DNA of 9,937 nucleotides from an uncultured Corynebacterium sp. (GCA_946220775.1 CAMIFC010000049.1:1-9937), one strand, 5' to 3'; positions 1 through 6,542 are shown, counted from the first letter of the stretch. Numbers and translations: made by a program. Notes: a model not told the origin generated them from the sequence alone.

Positions 1-11
1 GACAGATCAAT

Positions 12-40
12 AATCTACACACACCCCACAACAACCACAA
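12..40 (-). promoter_or_regulatory. Promoter downstream of murA, probably for an rRNA operon outside the window
   Basis: On the minus strand, TTGTGG (plus positions 35-40) is followed after 17 nt by TAGATT (12-17), which fits the corynebacterial -10 consensus TANANT. It lies just past the murA stop and reads out of the window. In mycobacteria, and by my recollection in relatives, murA lies directly upstream of rRNA genes, so a 16S gene is the likely target; this is inference because the gene is not in view. The same -35 hexamer and spacing occur in front of the tRNA-Asp gene at 9127-9200, which supports a stable-RNA promoter. Confidence 0.5.
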
Positions 41-68
41 ACCCGCAGGTCAGAGTGGGGTTCTATGG

Positions 69-1325
69 TTAACGAACGATACGTCGGATGTCGCACCCCA
101 GTGATTGCAGAGTTTCAACGAACCCGGGATACCCACGATCAATGTGATAAACGTCGTGAACTTCGGTCTCCCCATCAGCAATCAAGCCGGCGAGCACCAG
201 GCCCGCACCCGCTCGAATGTCGCTAGCCCACACAGGTGCGGAGGACAGTTGGCGTCCTCCCCTAATAACTACGTGGTGACCGTCGATGGAGGCATCGGCG
301 CCGAGGCGCGTCATCTCGTCGACAAAACGGAAGCGGGATTCAAAAATGTTCTCCGTAATAACGGACATTCCTTCGGACGCCACGCACAACGCGATCGCCA
401 TCGGCTGCAGATCCGTGGGGAACCCCGGGAAAGGAAGGGTCTGGTAGTCGACCGCGGTCGGAGCCGAATACTGGGTGACACGGAAACCCGTTGGATAGGT
501 CTCGACCTGAGCCCCCGCGAGCTTGAGCTTTTCCAAGACCAAGTGAAGGTGCTGTGGGTCGATGCCGCCGACGGTGATGTCACCTTGCGTCATTGCTGCG
601 GCATATGCCCAGGTACCAGCAACGATGCGGTCGCCGACAACCTCGTGTTGGACAGGATTCAAGGACTCGACGCCAGTCACGCAGATCGTATTCAGGCCCG
701 CGCCCTCGATTTTCGCGCCCATTTCGATGAGCATCTCGCACAAGTCCACGATCTCCGGTTCGCGCGCTGCGTTATCCAGGATCGTTTCCCCCTCCGCCAA
801 CACAGCGGCGGTCAAGATGTTCTCGGTGGCACCAACCGAAGGGAAATCCAGTTTGATCTCCGCGCCGCGCAAAGACTCTGTCTCTGCAACAACACAGCCG
901 TGCTCGATGCGTGTCGTCGCACCCAGCTTCTCCAGTCCGGATTGGTGCATATCCAAGGGGCGTGACCCAATGGCGTCCCCACCAGGAAGGGCAACGCGCG
1001 CCCGGTGGCAACGCGCGGTGAGCGGCCCGAGAACCGCGACGGACGCGCGGAACTGACGAACAGCGTCGAAATCGGCGTTGCTCTCGATATCACGCGGCAC
1101 GTCGATCGTGACTGTTCCCCCATCGAGCTGAACCTCGCAGCCAAGCCCCCGCAGCACGTCGGCCATATAAGGCACGTCGGCAATTTCCGGGCAATTCGTC
1201 AATACAGTTCGTCCCTCGGCCAACATGGCCGCGCTCATTAATTTAAGGACACTGTTCTTTGCACCGCTGACCTTGACGGCGCCGCTGAGGCGGGCGCCAC
1301 CCTTCACCACAAAACTGTCATTCAC
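69..1325 (-). CDS. murA: UDP-N-acetylglucosamine 1-carboxyvinyltransferase (MurA), Asp-117 type
   Basis: This cytoplasmic enzyme transfers enolpyruvate from phosphoenolpyruvate to UDP-GlcNAc, the first committed step of peptidoglycan synthesis. The protein has 418 residues, the normal family length. The N-terminal GAKNSVLKL carries the conserved Lys23-Asn24 pair. The substrate loop reads PGGDAIG, so residue 117 is Asp where E. coli has catalytic Cys115. The downstream catalytic Asp sits in FPTDLQP and the late Arg in DRGYPG. The start is GTG at 1323-1325 and fits the usual MurA N-terminus (FVVKGGARLSG); no clear Shine-Dalgarno precedes it. It follows ramA on the same strand after 63 nt, with no clear terminator between them, so partial co-transcription is possible. 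The Asp variant of the family is intrinsically fosfomycin resistant. Confidence 0.97.
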   Translation of the reverse strand: MNDSFVVKGGARLSGAVKVSGAKNSVLKLMSAAMLAEGRTVLTNCPEIADVPYMADVLRGLGCEVQLDGGTVTIDVPRDIESNADFDAVRQFRASVAVLGPLTARCHRARVALPGGDAIGSRPLDMHQSGLEKLGATTRIEHGCVVAETESLRGAEIKLDFPSVGATENILTAAVLAEGETILDNAAREPEIVDLCEMLIEMGAKIEGAGLNTICVTGVESLNPVQHEVVGDRIVAGTWAYAAAMTQGDITVGGIDPQHLHLVLEKLKLAGAQVETYPTGFRVTQYSAPTAVDYQTLPFPGFPTDLQPMAIALCVASEGMSVITENIFESRFRFVDEMTRLGADASIDGHHVVIRGGRQLSSAPVWASDIRAGAGLVLAGLIADGETEVHDVYHIDRGYPGFVETLQSLGCDIRRIVR

Positions 1326-1388
1326 ACCGGCAAGGCTACTAGGAATTCAATCCGCTGGTGTTGAAAATGGGCTTCCTTGAGGCCTGCA

Positions 1389-2318
1389 TCACGGCAAGGC
1401 GCCCATCCGACGTGCGGCGTTGACTGCCTCAAAACGCGTGTGTGCACCGAGTTTGCGCATAACGCTGCGCAGATAACTCTTGACAGTCTCCGCACCGATT
1501 CCCATTTCCTGTGCGGCCTCGATGTTCGTGTGCCCCAATGCCACGCAGGAAAGCACGTCGAGTTCGCGGGCAGACAGCTTGGTGGTCTGCTTCGTCCGAA
1601 CTGGGGAAACCATCTGGGTACAGACAACTTCGAGCTCAGTGCGCAGCTCTTCATCCTCCACCCGAGCCGCCAGCATCCGGAGCCTCGAATGTGCCTGCCG
1701 GATCTGTTCCCATTCCATGCTCGTCATCAACGTGTCTGTCTTGCTGACCTTGCGGGTGCGACCCTTGGCGTCCGTAATTGGTTCCATCGGAGGGGTGACG
1801 GGCGCTGTTTTGTCCGCAGTGGCCTCGGCGGCAACTGGGACAGCTGCTCGCGGGCGACGGCTCAGCGCCAGATTGACGGCCAGATCCTGCTCCAGGCACC
1901 GGGCAGTCATCGTGACTTCTTCGAGAACCTTGTCCCCCAGGCGCGCCCTGGAATGAAGCCCTGCATAAAGGACGCCATGCAGCCCACGCTCCACGATCAC
2001 CGGCACGGCGACGAGTGAGTGAAGGTTTTCATCCTGAATCACATCGTCGTACTCGTGGGAAATCGACTTGGAGTTGAGGTAATCCGAGACACCTACCGGG
2101 CGCTTGGTCGCTAGGACGCGTCCGCCGATGCCCTCCCCAATGCTGACTTCCAGCATTTCCATCGCTGGGGTACGGAGGCCTCGCCACATGACAATCTGAA
2201 GCTTTTTCGCGGACTTGCACTCCCCGTACATGGTGACTGGGATGGCAGTCTTGTTCTTCAAATAATTCAACGCCTTCAGGACGGCTTGCTGATCGTCGCT
2301 CAGACGTGCCTTTTCCAC
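1389..2318 (-). CDS. ramA: RamA-type LuxR-family transcriptional regulator with GAF domain
   Basis: This is a DNA-binding regulator of 309 residues. An N-terminal GAF-like domain covers about 10-150. A low-complexity Ala/Pro linker covers about 153-190. A C-terminal LuxR helix-turn-helix covers about 247-308 (TKLSARELDVLSCVALGHTN, then ETVKSYLRSVMRKLGAHTR). In C. glutamicum, RamA activates acetate-metabolism genes and many other carbon and cell-wall genes, and represses its own gene. The gene order murA, ramA, then cysK-cysE matches C. glutamicum, which supports orthology. The GTG start at 2316-2318 is chosen because AAGGGAG (2325-2331) lies 6 nt upstream. The protein is somewhat longer than my recollection of C. 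glutamicum RamA (about 280), mostly through the linker. Its promoter and candidate autoregulatory sites are listed separately. Confidence 0.9.
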   Translation of the reverse strand: MEKARLSDDQQAVLKALNYLKNKTAIPVTMYGECKSAKKLQIVMWRGLRTPAMEMLEVSIGEGIGGRVLATKRPVGVSDYLNSKSISHEYDDVIQDENLHSLVAVPVIVERGLHGVLYAGLHSRARLGDKVLEEVTMTARCLEQDLAVNLALSRRPRAAVPVAAEATADKTAPVTPPMEPITDAKGRTRKVSKTDTLMTSMEWEQIRQAHSRLRMLAARVEDEELRTELEVVCTQMVSPVRTKQTTKLSARELDVLSCVALGHTNIEAAQEMGIGAETVKSYLRSVMRKLGAHTRFEAVNAARRMGALP

Positions 2319-2438
2319 AGATCACTCCCTTGTGCATGGCTTCCCAGCCCTGGCGGACGTGGGAAAACTCCCCGGAAGCACGGCGAGGCTTGAACAGCAA
2401 AAGAGCCATTCAGCCACGCGCAGCTCCGGCGAGCGCTA

Positions 2439-2510
2439 ACCCCATTCGGGGTAAGCTTCGCTGTTATCGGAAGTATAGAACAGCCGGTAACTACCCCCAA
2501 AATCCCCCCG
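2439..2510 (-). promoter_or_regulatory. ramA promoter with C/G-tract sites resembling RamA operators
   Basis: On the minus strand a -35-like TTGGGG (2495-2500) and -10 TATACT (2472-2477) are 17 nt apart, giving a leader of about 145 nt before the ramA GTG. ACCCCCA (2493-2499) overlaps the -35, with TCCCCCCG (2503-2510) next to it. Just downstream of the expected start point lies the dyad ACCCC-ATTC-GGGGT (2439-2452). Short runs of four to six G or C flanked by A/T are the known RamA recognition elements, and RamA represses its own gene in C. glutamicum. The autoregulatory role here is inferred. Confidence 0.55.
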
Positions 2511-2591
2511 TTTTTAACAACTTTCGGTGAATTTGTGCTTAAAGAGCTCCACGCTGCTACAGCATGTGCTTAGTTAAGCTGCCGCGTTTGC

Positions 2592-3128
2592 TTACTTAAG
2601 CCCCTTCTCCTCAGCGGTGCTGACGATACGCTCGAGCACCCGCTCCACGCTGTTCTCGGAATCGGCCAGCAGCTTCTTGGCAATCATTCCACCCAGCATC
2701 GGCACGCTGACTTTGGCCTCCACGACAACATCCACGTTGGTCACGGATGCATCGGCAGGATCCGCTTCATATTGAAGGCTGGTGGTCATTTCCCCGATGC
2801 CGGCAGGCAGTGGCACCACGTTCTTGACTGGGAACGCGTTGCCCTGCAGCGCCCCCACCTCCAGATGTTGGGAAATCTGCATCGGCTTTTGTTCTTTTGC
2901 AGACTCGCCACCCTCGGCATTGCTTGCTGGCTTGGGAACGAACCTCACTTCGACATCCGCCACCAGGGAGCCATCCTCTCCGTGCTGAATATCGGAGTGC
3001 ACCAACTCTGCGGTGGCTCCTTCGTTCTGCTGTTCCATGCTGAGGATGTAGTCCTCGTCCGTCACCACTTCGTGGACCGTCTGGATCGGCAGTTCCACGC
3101 TTCGCTTGAAAGTCTTCTTCTTCGCCAT
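2592..3128 (-). CDS. DUF2505 family protein (START/SRPBCC-like fold)
   Basis: This protein of 178 residues matches the actinobacterial DUF2505 family, whose molecular function is unknown to me. It has no signal peptide or membrane segment. The N-terminus is basic (MAKKKTFKRSVELP), and residues after about 115 show the alternating strand pattern and C-terminal amphipathic helix typical of lipid-binding-like SRPBCC folds. A polar insert lies near residues 65-82. I chose ATG at 3126-3128; an in-frame GTG further upstream (3198-3200) would add 24 poorly conserved residues that overlap a hairpin. No Shine-Dalgarno precedes the ATG, and CACAAT lies 6 nt upstream of it, so a leaderless transcript is possible. 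It is a separate unit: 273 nt to ramA and 123 nt to echA. Confidence 0.75.
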   Translation of the reverse strand: MAKKKTFKRSVELPIQTVHEVVTDEDYILSMEQQNEGATAELVHSDIQHGEDGSLVADVEVRFVPKPASNAEGGESAKEQKPMQISQHLEVGALQGNAFPVKNVVPLPAGIGEMTTSLQYEADPADASVTNVDVVVEAKVSVPMLGGMIAKKLLADSENSVERVLERIVSTAEEKGLK

Positions 3129-3151
3129 GCGATTATTGTGCCCTATTCTCA

Positions 3152-3181
3152 CCGGTCTAGCGATGCAACGCTCGCGACCGG
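3152..3181 (-). other. Inverted repeat upstream of the DUF2505 gene
   Basis: CCGGTC and GCGA (3152-3157, 3160-3163) pair with TCGC and GACCGG (3172-3175, 3176-3181). This gives a 10-bp stem broken by a 2-nt bulge (TA) with an 8-nt loop. It lies 24 to 53 nt upstream of the DUF2505 start codon. It could be an operator, part of a leader, or a terminator element for the upstream echA transcript; the sequence does not decide. Confidence 0.4.
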
Positions 3182-3216
3182 CCAAAACAGTCCCCCTCAC
3201 CGGGCGAAATGACTTC

Positions 3217-3242
3217 CGCAGCGTCGGCCGACCCCCGCTGCG
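3217..3242 (-). terminator. Hairpin after echA, possible terminator
   Basis: CGCAGCG (3217-3223) pairs perfectly with CGCTGCG (3236-3242) around a 12-nt loop that itself contains the palindrome TCGGCCGA. It lies 10 nt past the echA stop. There is no T-run on the minus strand, so it would be a stem-only, actinobacterial-style terminator. Confidence 0.4.
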
Positions 3243-3251
3243 CGGTCACAT

Positions 3252-4025
3252 TTAGCGGTGCTTCCACTCTGGCTTGCGCTTTTCCACGAACGCACCCATG
3301 CCTTCCTTCTGGTCTTCCGTAGCAAACAGCGCCCAGAAGGTATCCCGTTCAGTCAACAGACCTTGGCGGAGGCCGGTTTCGTAAGCAGCATCCACCATGT
3401 CCGTCGCTGCTGCCGTCGCGATGCGGGACATGGACGCAACCTTGGCTGCGATCTTGGCAACCTCGTCGTCGAACCCGTCGACGGGCAGCACCCGGGCCAC
3501 GAGGCCAGAGCGTTCCGCCTCTTCAGCATCCATCATCCGACCAGTAAGGATCATGTCCATCGCCTTGGCCTTACCGATGGCTCGGGTCAGACGCTGTGTT
3601 CCGCCCATGCCCGGAATGATGCCAAGCGTGATTTCCGGCTGACCGAACTTGGCCGATTCGCTGGCCAACAGAATGTCGCCAATCATTGCGACTTCGCAGC
3701 CGCCGCCGAGTGCATATCCGCTGACTGCCGTGATGATCGGAGTGCTGACCTCTGCGATCCGTTCCCAGTCCAGGAACATCTTCTTTTGCCGGATTTCCGG
3801 GTAGGTTTCCTGCTGCATTTGCTTGATATCCGCACCGGCTGCGAACGCCTTTTCGCTGCCCGTGATGACGATCGTGCCAATTGAGTCGTCAGCATCGTAG
3901 GCCTCGACGGCCCCAACGACCGCCTCCATGATCTCACTGTTGAGCGCGTTGAGCGCCTTCAGCCGGTTCAGTCGAATTGTCGCCACGCCGTCATCAACGC
4001 TGGTCACGATCACTTTTTCGGTCAT
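3252..4025 (-). CDS. Enoyl-CoA hydratase, EchA8-like crotonase
   Basis: This cytoplasmic enzyme hydrates 2-trans-enoyl-CoA to 3-hydroxyacyl-CoA in fatty-acid beta-oxidation. Its 257 residues are the standard length. The oxyanion-hole segment AFAAGADIKQM lies near 60-70. The catalytic glutamates are Glu111 in GGGCEVAM and Glu131 in FGQPEITLG, matching Glu144 and Glu164 of the rat enzyme. GMGGTQRLTRAIGKAKAMD and the C-terminal EGMGAFVEKRKPEW are family hallmarks and closely resemble mycobacterial EchA8. The ATG start at 4023-4025 has AAGGA (4037-4041) 11 nt upstream. It is divergent from cysK. No other beta-oxidation gene is in the window, so its metabolic partners are elsewhere; the precise chain-length preference cannot be read from sequence. 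Confidence 0.93.
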   Translation of the reverse strand: MTEKVIVTSVDDGVATIRLNRLKALNALNSEIMEAVVGAVEAYDADDSIGTIVITGSEKAFAAGADIKQMQQETYPEIRQKKMFLDWERIAEVSTPIITAVSGYALGGGCEVAMIGDILLASESAKFGQPEITLGIIPGMGGTQRLTRAIGKAKAMDMILTGRMMDAEEAERSGLVARVLPVDGFDDEVAKIAAKVASMSRIATAAATDMVDAAYETGLRQGLLTERDTFWALFATEDQKEGMGAFVEKRKPEWKHR

Positions 4026-4179
4026 CTCTGGTCTCGTCCTTCCGGTTTTGTCGTGGGTCGCCCGTCCCCCATTGTCCTATTTTTCCTGCGGTTTTTCTGT
4101 GGTTCTTCTAATTTTTTAGGACGCCAACCTGCCTCCACCTGGATAAAACCTTTCACTAGCGTGGCTGCCTTTTGTCGAG

Positions 4180-4208
4180 TATCCTCGAGAACTAGACCGA
4201 TCAGTCTA
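4180..4208 (+). promoter_or_regulatory. cysK promoter region with McbR-type operator
   Basis: TAGAC (4193-4197), CGATCA, and GTCTA (4204-4208) form an exact TAGAC-N6-GTCTA motif. This is the published operator of McbR, the corynebacterial TetR-type repressor of sulfur amino-acid genes, which responds to S-adenosylhomocysteine. The core is nearly fully palindromic, with GATC at the centre. TATCCT (4180-4185) is a candidate -10 just upstream, so bound repressor would block initiation or escape. The -10 choice is tentative; the operator match itself is exact. It lies 29 nt before the cysK start. Confidence 0.8.
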
Positions 4209-4237
4209 TTGGCTGAATCCAAGAAAGGAACGGGAAA

Positions 4238-5173
4238 ATGGCAAAGATCTACAACAACATCACCGAGCTCGTTGGTGGCACTCCACTGGTTAAGCTCAAC
4301 CGACTCACCGAGGGCTTGAAAGCCGAGATTCTGGTCAAGCTGGAGTCCGCAAACCCAGGTAACTCCGTCAAGGATCGCATTGGCGTCGGAATCATCGACG
4401 CAGCGGAAGAGGCAGGCGCGTTGAAGCCTGGCGGCACCATCATCGAGGCAACCTCGGGCAACACCGGTATTGCCCTAGCTATGGTCGGCACGGCTCGTGG
4501 CTACAAGGTCATCTTGACGATGCCAGAAACCATGTCCAACGAACGTCGCATCATGCTGCGCGCACTGGGGGCTCAGTTGGAGCTCACCCCAGGTTCCGCA
4601 GGTATGCAGGGGGCAGTCGATAAGGCCAACGACCTTGCAGAAAGCACCGACAACTCCATCCTGGCGTCCCAGTTCAAGAACCCGGCAAACCCTCGCAAGC
4701 ACTTTGAGACCACTGGCCCGGAGATCTACGAAGACACAGACGGCAAGGTCGACATTTTCATCGCCGGTATCGGCACTGGCGGCACCGTCACGGGTGCGGG
4801 TAAGTACCTGAAGGAGCAGAACTCCGACATCGAGGTCGTCGGTGTTGAGCCTGCGGACTCCCCCCTGCTGACCGAAGGCCGTTTCGGTCCACACAAGATT
4901 CAGGGTCTGGGCACGAACTTCTTCCCAGAGACGCTGGACAAGTCCGTCCTGGACCGTGTTGTCGACGCACCGCTGGATGAATCCCTCAAGCTGGCACGTG
5001 AAATCGCAGTGAAGGAAGGCATCCTGGTTGGTATTTCCTCCGGTGCCGCGCTGTACAGCGCACTGCAGGAAGCCGCAAAACCAGAAAACGAAGGCAAGAC
5101 CATCGTTGTGATCCTGCCGGACTTCGGTGAGCGCTACGTGTCCACCATGCTGTTCGAGGACCTGCGCGACTAG
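4238..5173 (+). CDS. cysK: Cysteine synthase A (O-acetylserine sulfhydrylase)
   Basis: This PLP enzyme converts O-acetyl-L-serine and sulfide to L-cysteine in the cytoplasm. Its 311 residues are the typical length. The Schiff-base lysine is Lys45 in NPGNSVKDRIG. The substrate-binding loop is TSGNT at 72-76, the phosphate-binding loop is GTGGT at 179-183, and the pyridine-nitrogen serine lies in GISSGAA near 267-268. ATG at 4238 is preceded by AAAGGA (4224-4229) with 8-nt spacing. It sits upstream of cysE, the supplier of its substrate, separated by 266 nt that include a large hairpin. The McbR-type operator predicts repression when methionine and S-adenosylhomocysteine are plentiful. Confidence 0.97.
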   Translation: MAKIYNNITELVGGTPLVKLNRLTEGLKAEILVKLESANPGNSVKDRIGVGIIDAAEEAGALKPGGTIIEATSGNTGIALAMVGTARGYKVILTMPETMSNERRIMLRALGAQLELTPGSAGMQGAVDKANDLAESTDNSILASQFKNPANPRKHFETTGPEIYEDTDGKVDIFIAGIGTGGTVTGAGKYLKEQNSDIEVVGVEPADSPLLTEGRFGPHKIQGLGTNFFPETLDKSVLDRVVDAPLDESLKLAREIAVKEGILVGISSGAALYSALQEAAKPENEGKTIVVILPDFGERYVSTMLFEDLRD

Positions 5174-5210
5174 TCACGCCTGGTCACGACTATTCGTATC
5201 TAGTCACGCC
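5171..5210 (+). repeat. Short direct repeats at the cysK 3' end
   Basis: TAGTCACGCC occurs at 5171-5180, where its TAG is the cysK stop codon, and again exactly at 5201-5210. A variant, TGGTCACGAC, lies at 5181-5190. The copies fall on a 10-nt grid, so this looks like a decayed local duplication after the stop codon. No function is evident. Confidence 0.4.
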
Positions 5211-5278
5211 CAAGGAAGCGTGGCGCGGACCCAAGAAGATTCACACCGCCCTGCCTTCCACCCCTCTCCCCTCTCACA

Positions 5279-5355
5279 CGCGCCACCCGCGCGGATTATC
5301 CCGTTCCCCCACCTTCCGTGGGGTTCTTGCGGGAATAGTCCGAGCGGGTGGCGCG
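5279..5355 (+). other. Long structured hairpin between cysK and cysE
   Basis: Arms at 5279-5303 and 5330-5355 pair over 24 base pairs: 12 unbroken pairs starting CGCGCCACCC, one G/A mismatch, 8 pairs, a one-base bulge (5334), then 4 pairs. The apex holds a second hairpin, CCCCAC (5307-5312) with GTGGGG (5318-5323), around a 5-nt loop. One pair (5296/5338) is T-G, a wobble only in plus-strand RNA and a mismatch in minus-strand RNA, so the structure appears built for the cysK-cysE transcript. No T-run follows. It could be a stem-only terminator, an mRNA-stabilising element or a processing site, separating cysK from cysE expression. Confidence 0.65.
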
Positions 5356-5381
5356 CTGCATACATAGACTGCATACAGAGA
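5356..5381 (+). repeat. 13-nt tandem pair upstream of cysE
   Basis: CTGCATACATAGA (5356-5368) is followed directly by CTGCATACAGAGA (5369-5381), identical at 12 of 13 positions. The pair abuts the 3' arm of the long hairpin and lies 58 nt before the cysE start. It may be a two-site operator or a chance slippage duplication. Confidence 0.4.
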
Positions 5382-5439
5382 ACTAGATAACTCCAATCCA
5401 TTCCATGTTTATTCCCTAGAAAAGAGGTTCGACCCTACC

Positions 5440-6120
5440 GTGAGCATCTTGAGCCGAATCCGCGAAGACTTGAAAAATGCCCGCCTGCACGACCCAGCGG
5501 CGCGCGGCGATTTAGAAAACGCTATCGTTTATTCGGGTCTGCACGCCATTTGGGCACACCGGGTGGCGCACAAAATGTGGAAACGTGGCCTCAAGGGGCC
5601 CGCACGGATCCTGGCGCAAGTCGCCCGCGGTTTTACTGGTATTGAAATCCACCCCGGAGCCACGATTGGCCGCCGGTTTTTCATCGACCATGGCATGGGC
5701 ATCGTCATCGGCGAAACCACCGAAATCGGTGACGACGTCATGCTCTACCACGGCGTGACGCTCGGTGGTCAGGTTCTTACCCAAACGAAGCGCCACCCTA
5801 CCTTGGGCAATGGTGTGACCGTCGGCGCGGGCGCAAAGGTGCTCGGCCCCATCACGATTGGCGATAACTCCGCCATCGGAGCCAACGCGGTGGTGACGAA
5901 GGATTCGCCGGCCGATTCCATCCTCACTGGCATCCCGGCCAAGATCCGTCCACGCAAGGAGAACCAGCAAACCCCACTGGTCGACGCCGTGAAGTGGGTC
6001 GATGACCTACGAGCCACGAACAAGACAAAGAACGACGACACAGCGGGTGGCAACAACTCCGGAAAGCAAAACAACACCGGCGTTAAAGACATTAACGACG
6101 ATGTTGATGGTGCATTCTAA
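5440..6120 (+). CDS. cysE: Serine O-acetyltransferase (CysE), short type with polar C-terminal tail
   Basis: The enzyme makes O-acetylserine from serine and acetyl-CoA, feeding CysK. The short actinobacterial form here has 226 residues. The N-terminal helical part includes HDPA (Asp18). The left-handed beta-helix of hexapeptide repeats covers about 66-170. The catalytic pair is Asp83-His84 in IDHGMG, and His119 lies in KRHPTLG, matching the E. coli Asp157-His158 and His193. The GTG start at 5440-5442 fits the family N-terminus; AGAGG (5423-5427) lies 12 nt upstream, a rather long spacing. After the catalytic core, about 45 residues form a hydrophilic tail rich in Asn, Lys and Asp, ending DVDGAF. 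This is longer than I expect for the short corynebacterial type. CysE C-termini dock into CysK in other bacteria, so the tail may matter for that complex. Confidence 0.95.
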   Translation: MSILSRIREDLKNARLHDPAARGDLENAIVYSGLHAIWAHRVAHKMWKRGLKGPARILAQVARGFTGIEIHPGATIGRRFFIDHGMGIVIGETTEIGDDVMLYHGVTLGGQVLTQTKRHPTLGNGVTVGAGAKVLGPITIGDNSAIGANAVVTKDSPADSILTGIPAKIRPRKENQQTPLVDAVKWVDDLRATNKTKNDDTAGGNNSGKQNNTGVKDINDDVDGAF

Positions 6121-6137
6121 CTAGGACACACGCTGGT

Positions 6138-6157
6138 CCCCGCATGCCAGGGGTTTT
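6138..6157 (+). terminator. Weak terminator after cysE
   Basis: CCCC (6138-6141) pairs with GGGG (6150-6153) around an 8-nt loop, followed by TTTT (6154-6157). The stem is only 4 bp, and an alternative CTGG/CCAG pairing competes with it. It lies 17 nt past the cysE stop and runs into the end of the convergent GNAT gene, a sensible place for a terminator. Confidence 0.35.
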
Positions 6158-6446
6158 AACCCTCCACTAGATCCTCGTAACCGGGGTTCTTCTGAATAAA
6201 GCCCTCCACCGCGGAACAGGTCGGCCGCACTTTCAGCCCCTCATCGCGAGTCGCTTCCAAAGCCTCTCGAATGAGGGGCTTTGACAGCCCTTGACCACGG
6301 AACGCCGAATCGACAACTGTGTGGTTGAAATCGCGAACGCCATTGGCGTCCAAAAACTCGGCGAAGCCGGCGACGGTGCCATCGACCTCGACGACGAAAC
6401 GGTGCGCTTCCTTACGGACCTGCGGCTGGTTTTCTGTGGTTGACAT
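6156..6446 (-). CDS. Small GNAT-fold N-acetyltransferase (Acetyltransf_CG / YidJ-like)
   Basis: This 96-residue protein belongs to the compact GCN5-related family described from corynebacteria (Acetyltransf_CG). Family hallmarks visible are FNHTVVDSAFRGQGLSKPL (residues 40-58, with the RGQGL acetyl-CoA loop) and VRPTCSAVEGFIQKNPGYEDL (about 73-93, with the conserved Cys77). The substrate is unknown to me. ATG at 6444-6446 has a strong AAGGAAGGA (6452-6460) 5 nt upstream. It converges on cysE, and the same neighbour order occurs in C. glutamicum, though nothing in the protein links it to cysteine metabolism. It lies 96 nt downstream of mgtE on the same strand. Confidence 0.85.
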   Translation of the reverse strand: MSTTENQPQVRKEAHRFVVEVDGTVAGFAEFLDANGVRDFNHTVVDSAFRGQGLSKPLIREALEATRDEGLKVRPTCSAVEGFIQKNPGYEDLVEG

Positions 6447-6512
6447 TCCGATCCTTCCTTTGGGGTCTTTGCCCCAGCCTACGCTGGCGCAGGTTCGAGG
6501 ACCGGCTGCCTA

Positions 6513-6526
6513 GGGCCCGAAGACCC
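6513..6526 (-). terminator. UUCG-tetraloop hairpin after mgtE
   Basis: On the minus strand GGGTC-TTCG-GGCCC forms a 5-bp stem, with one U-G pair, closed by a C(UUCG)G tetraloop. It starts 16 nt past the mgtE stop. UUCG loops are very stable, but the stem is short and no T-run follows, so it may be a partial terminator before the GNAT gene. Confidence 0.35.
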
Positions 6527-6542
6527 GGCCGCCCCGGTTCGT

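Noticed and set aside
105..965. A 286-codon open frame on the plus strand opposite murA
   Set aside because: It is the mirror of a certain gene. High-GC codon structure gives long antisense frames, and the translation has no recognisable domain.
1326..1388. A separate murA promoter or a terminator between ramA and murA
   Set aside because: No stem with a T-run and no convincing -10/-35 pair could be seen in the 63-nt gap.
5405..5419. A four-codon ORF (MFIP) just before the cysE ribosome binding site as a leader peptide
   Set aside because: It has no cysteine codons, no ribosome binding site and no alternative hairpins linked to it.
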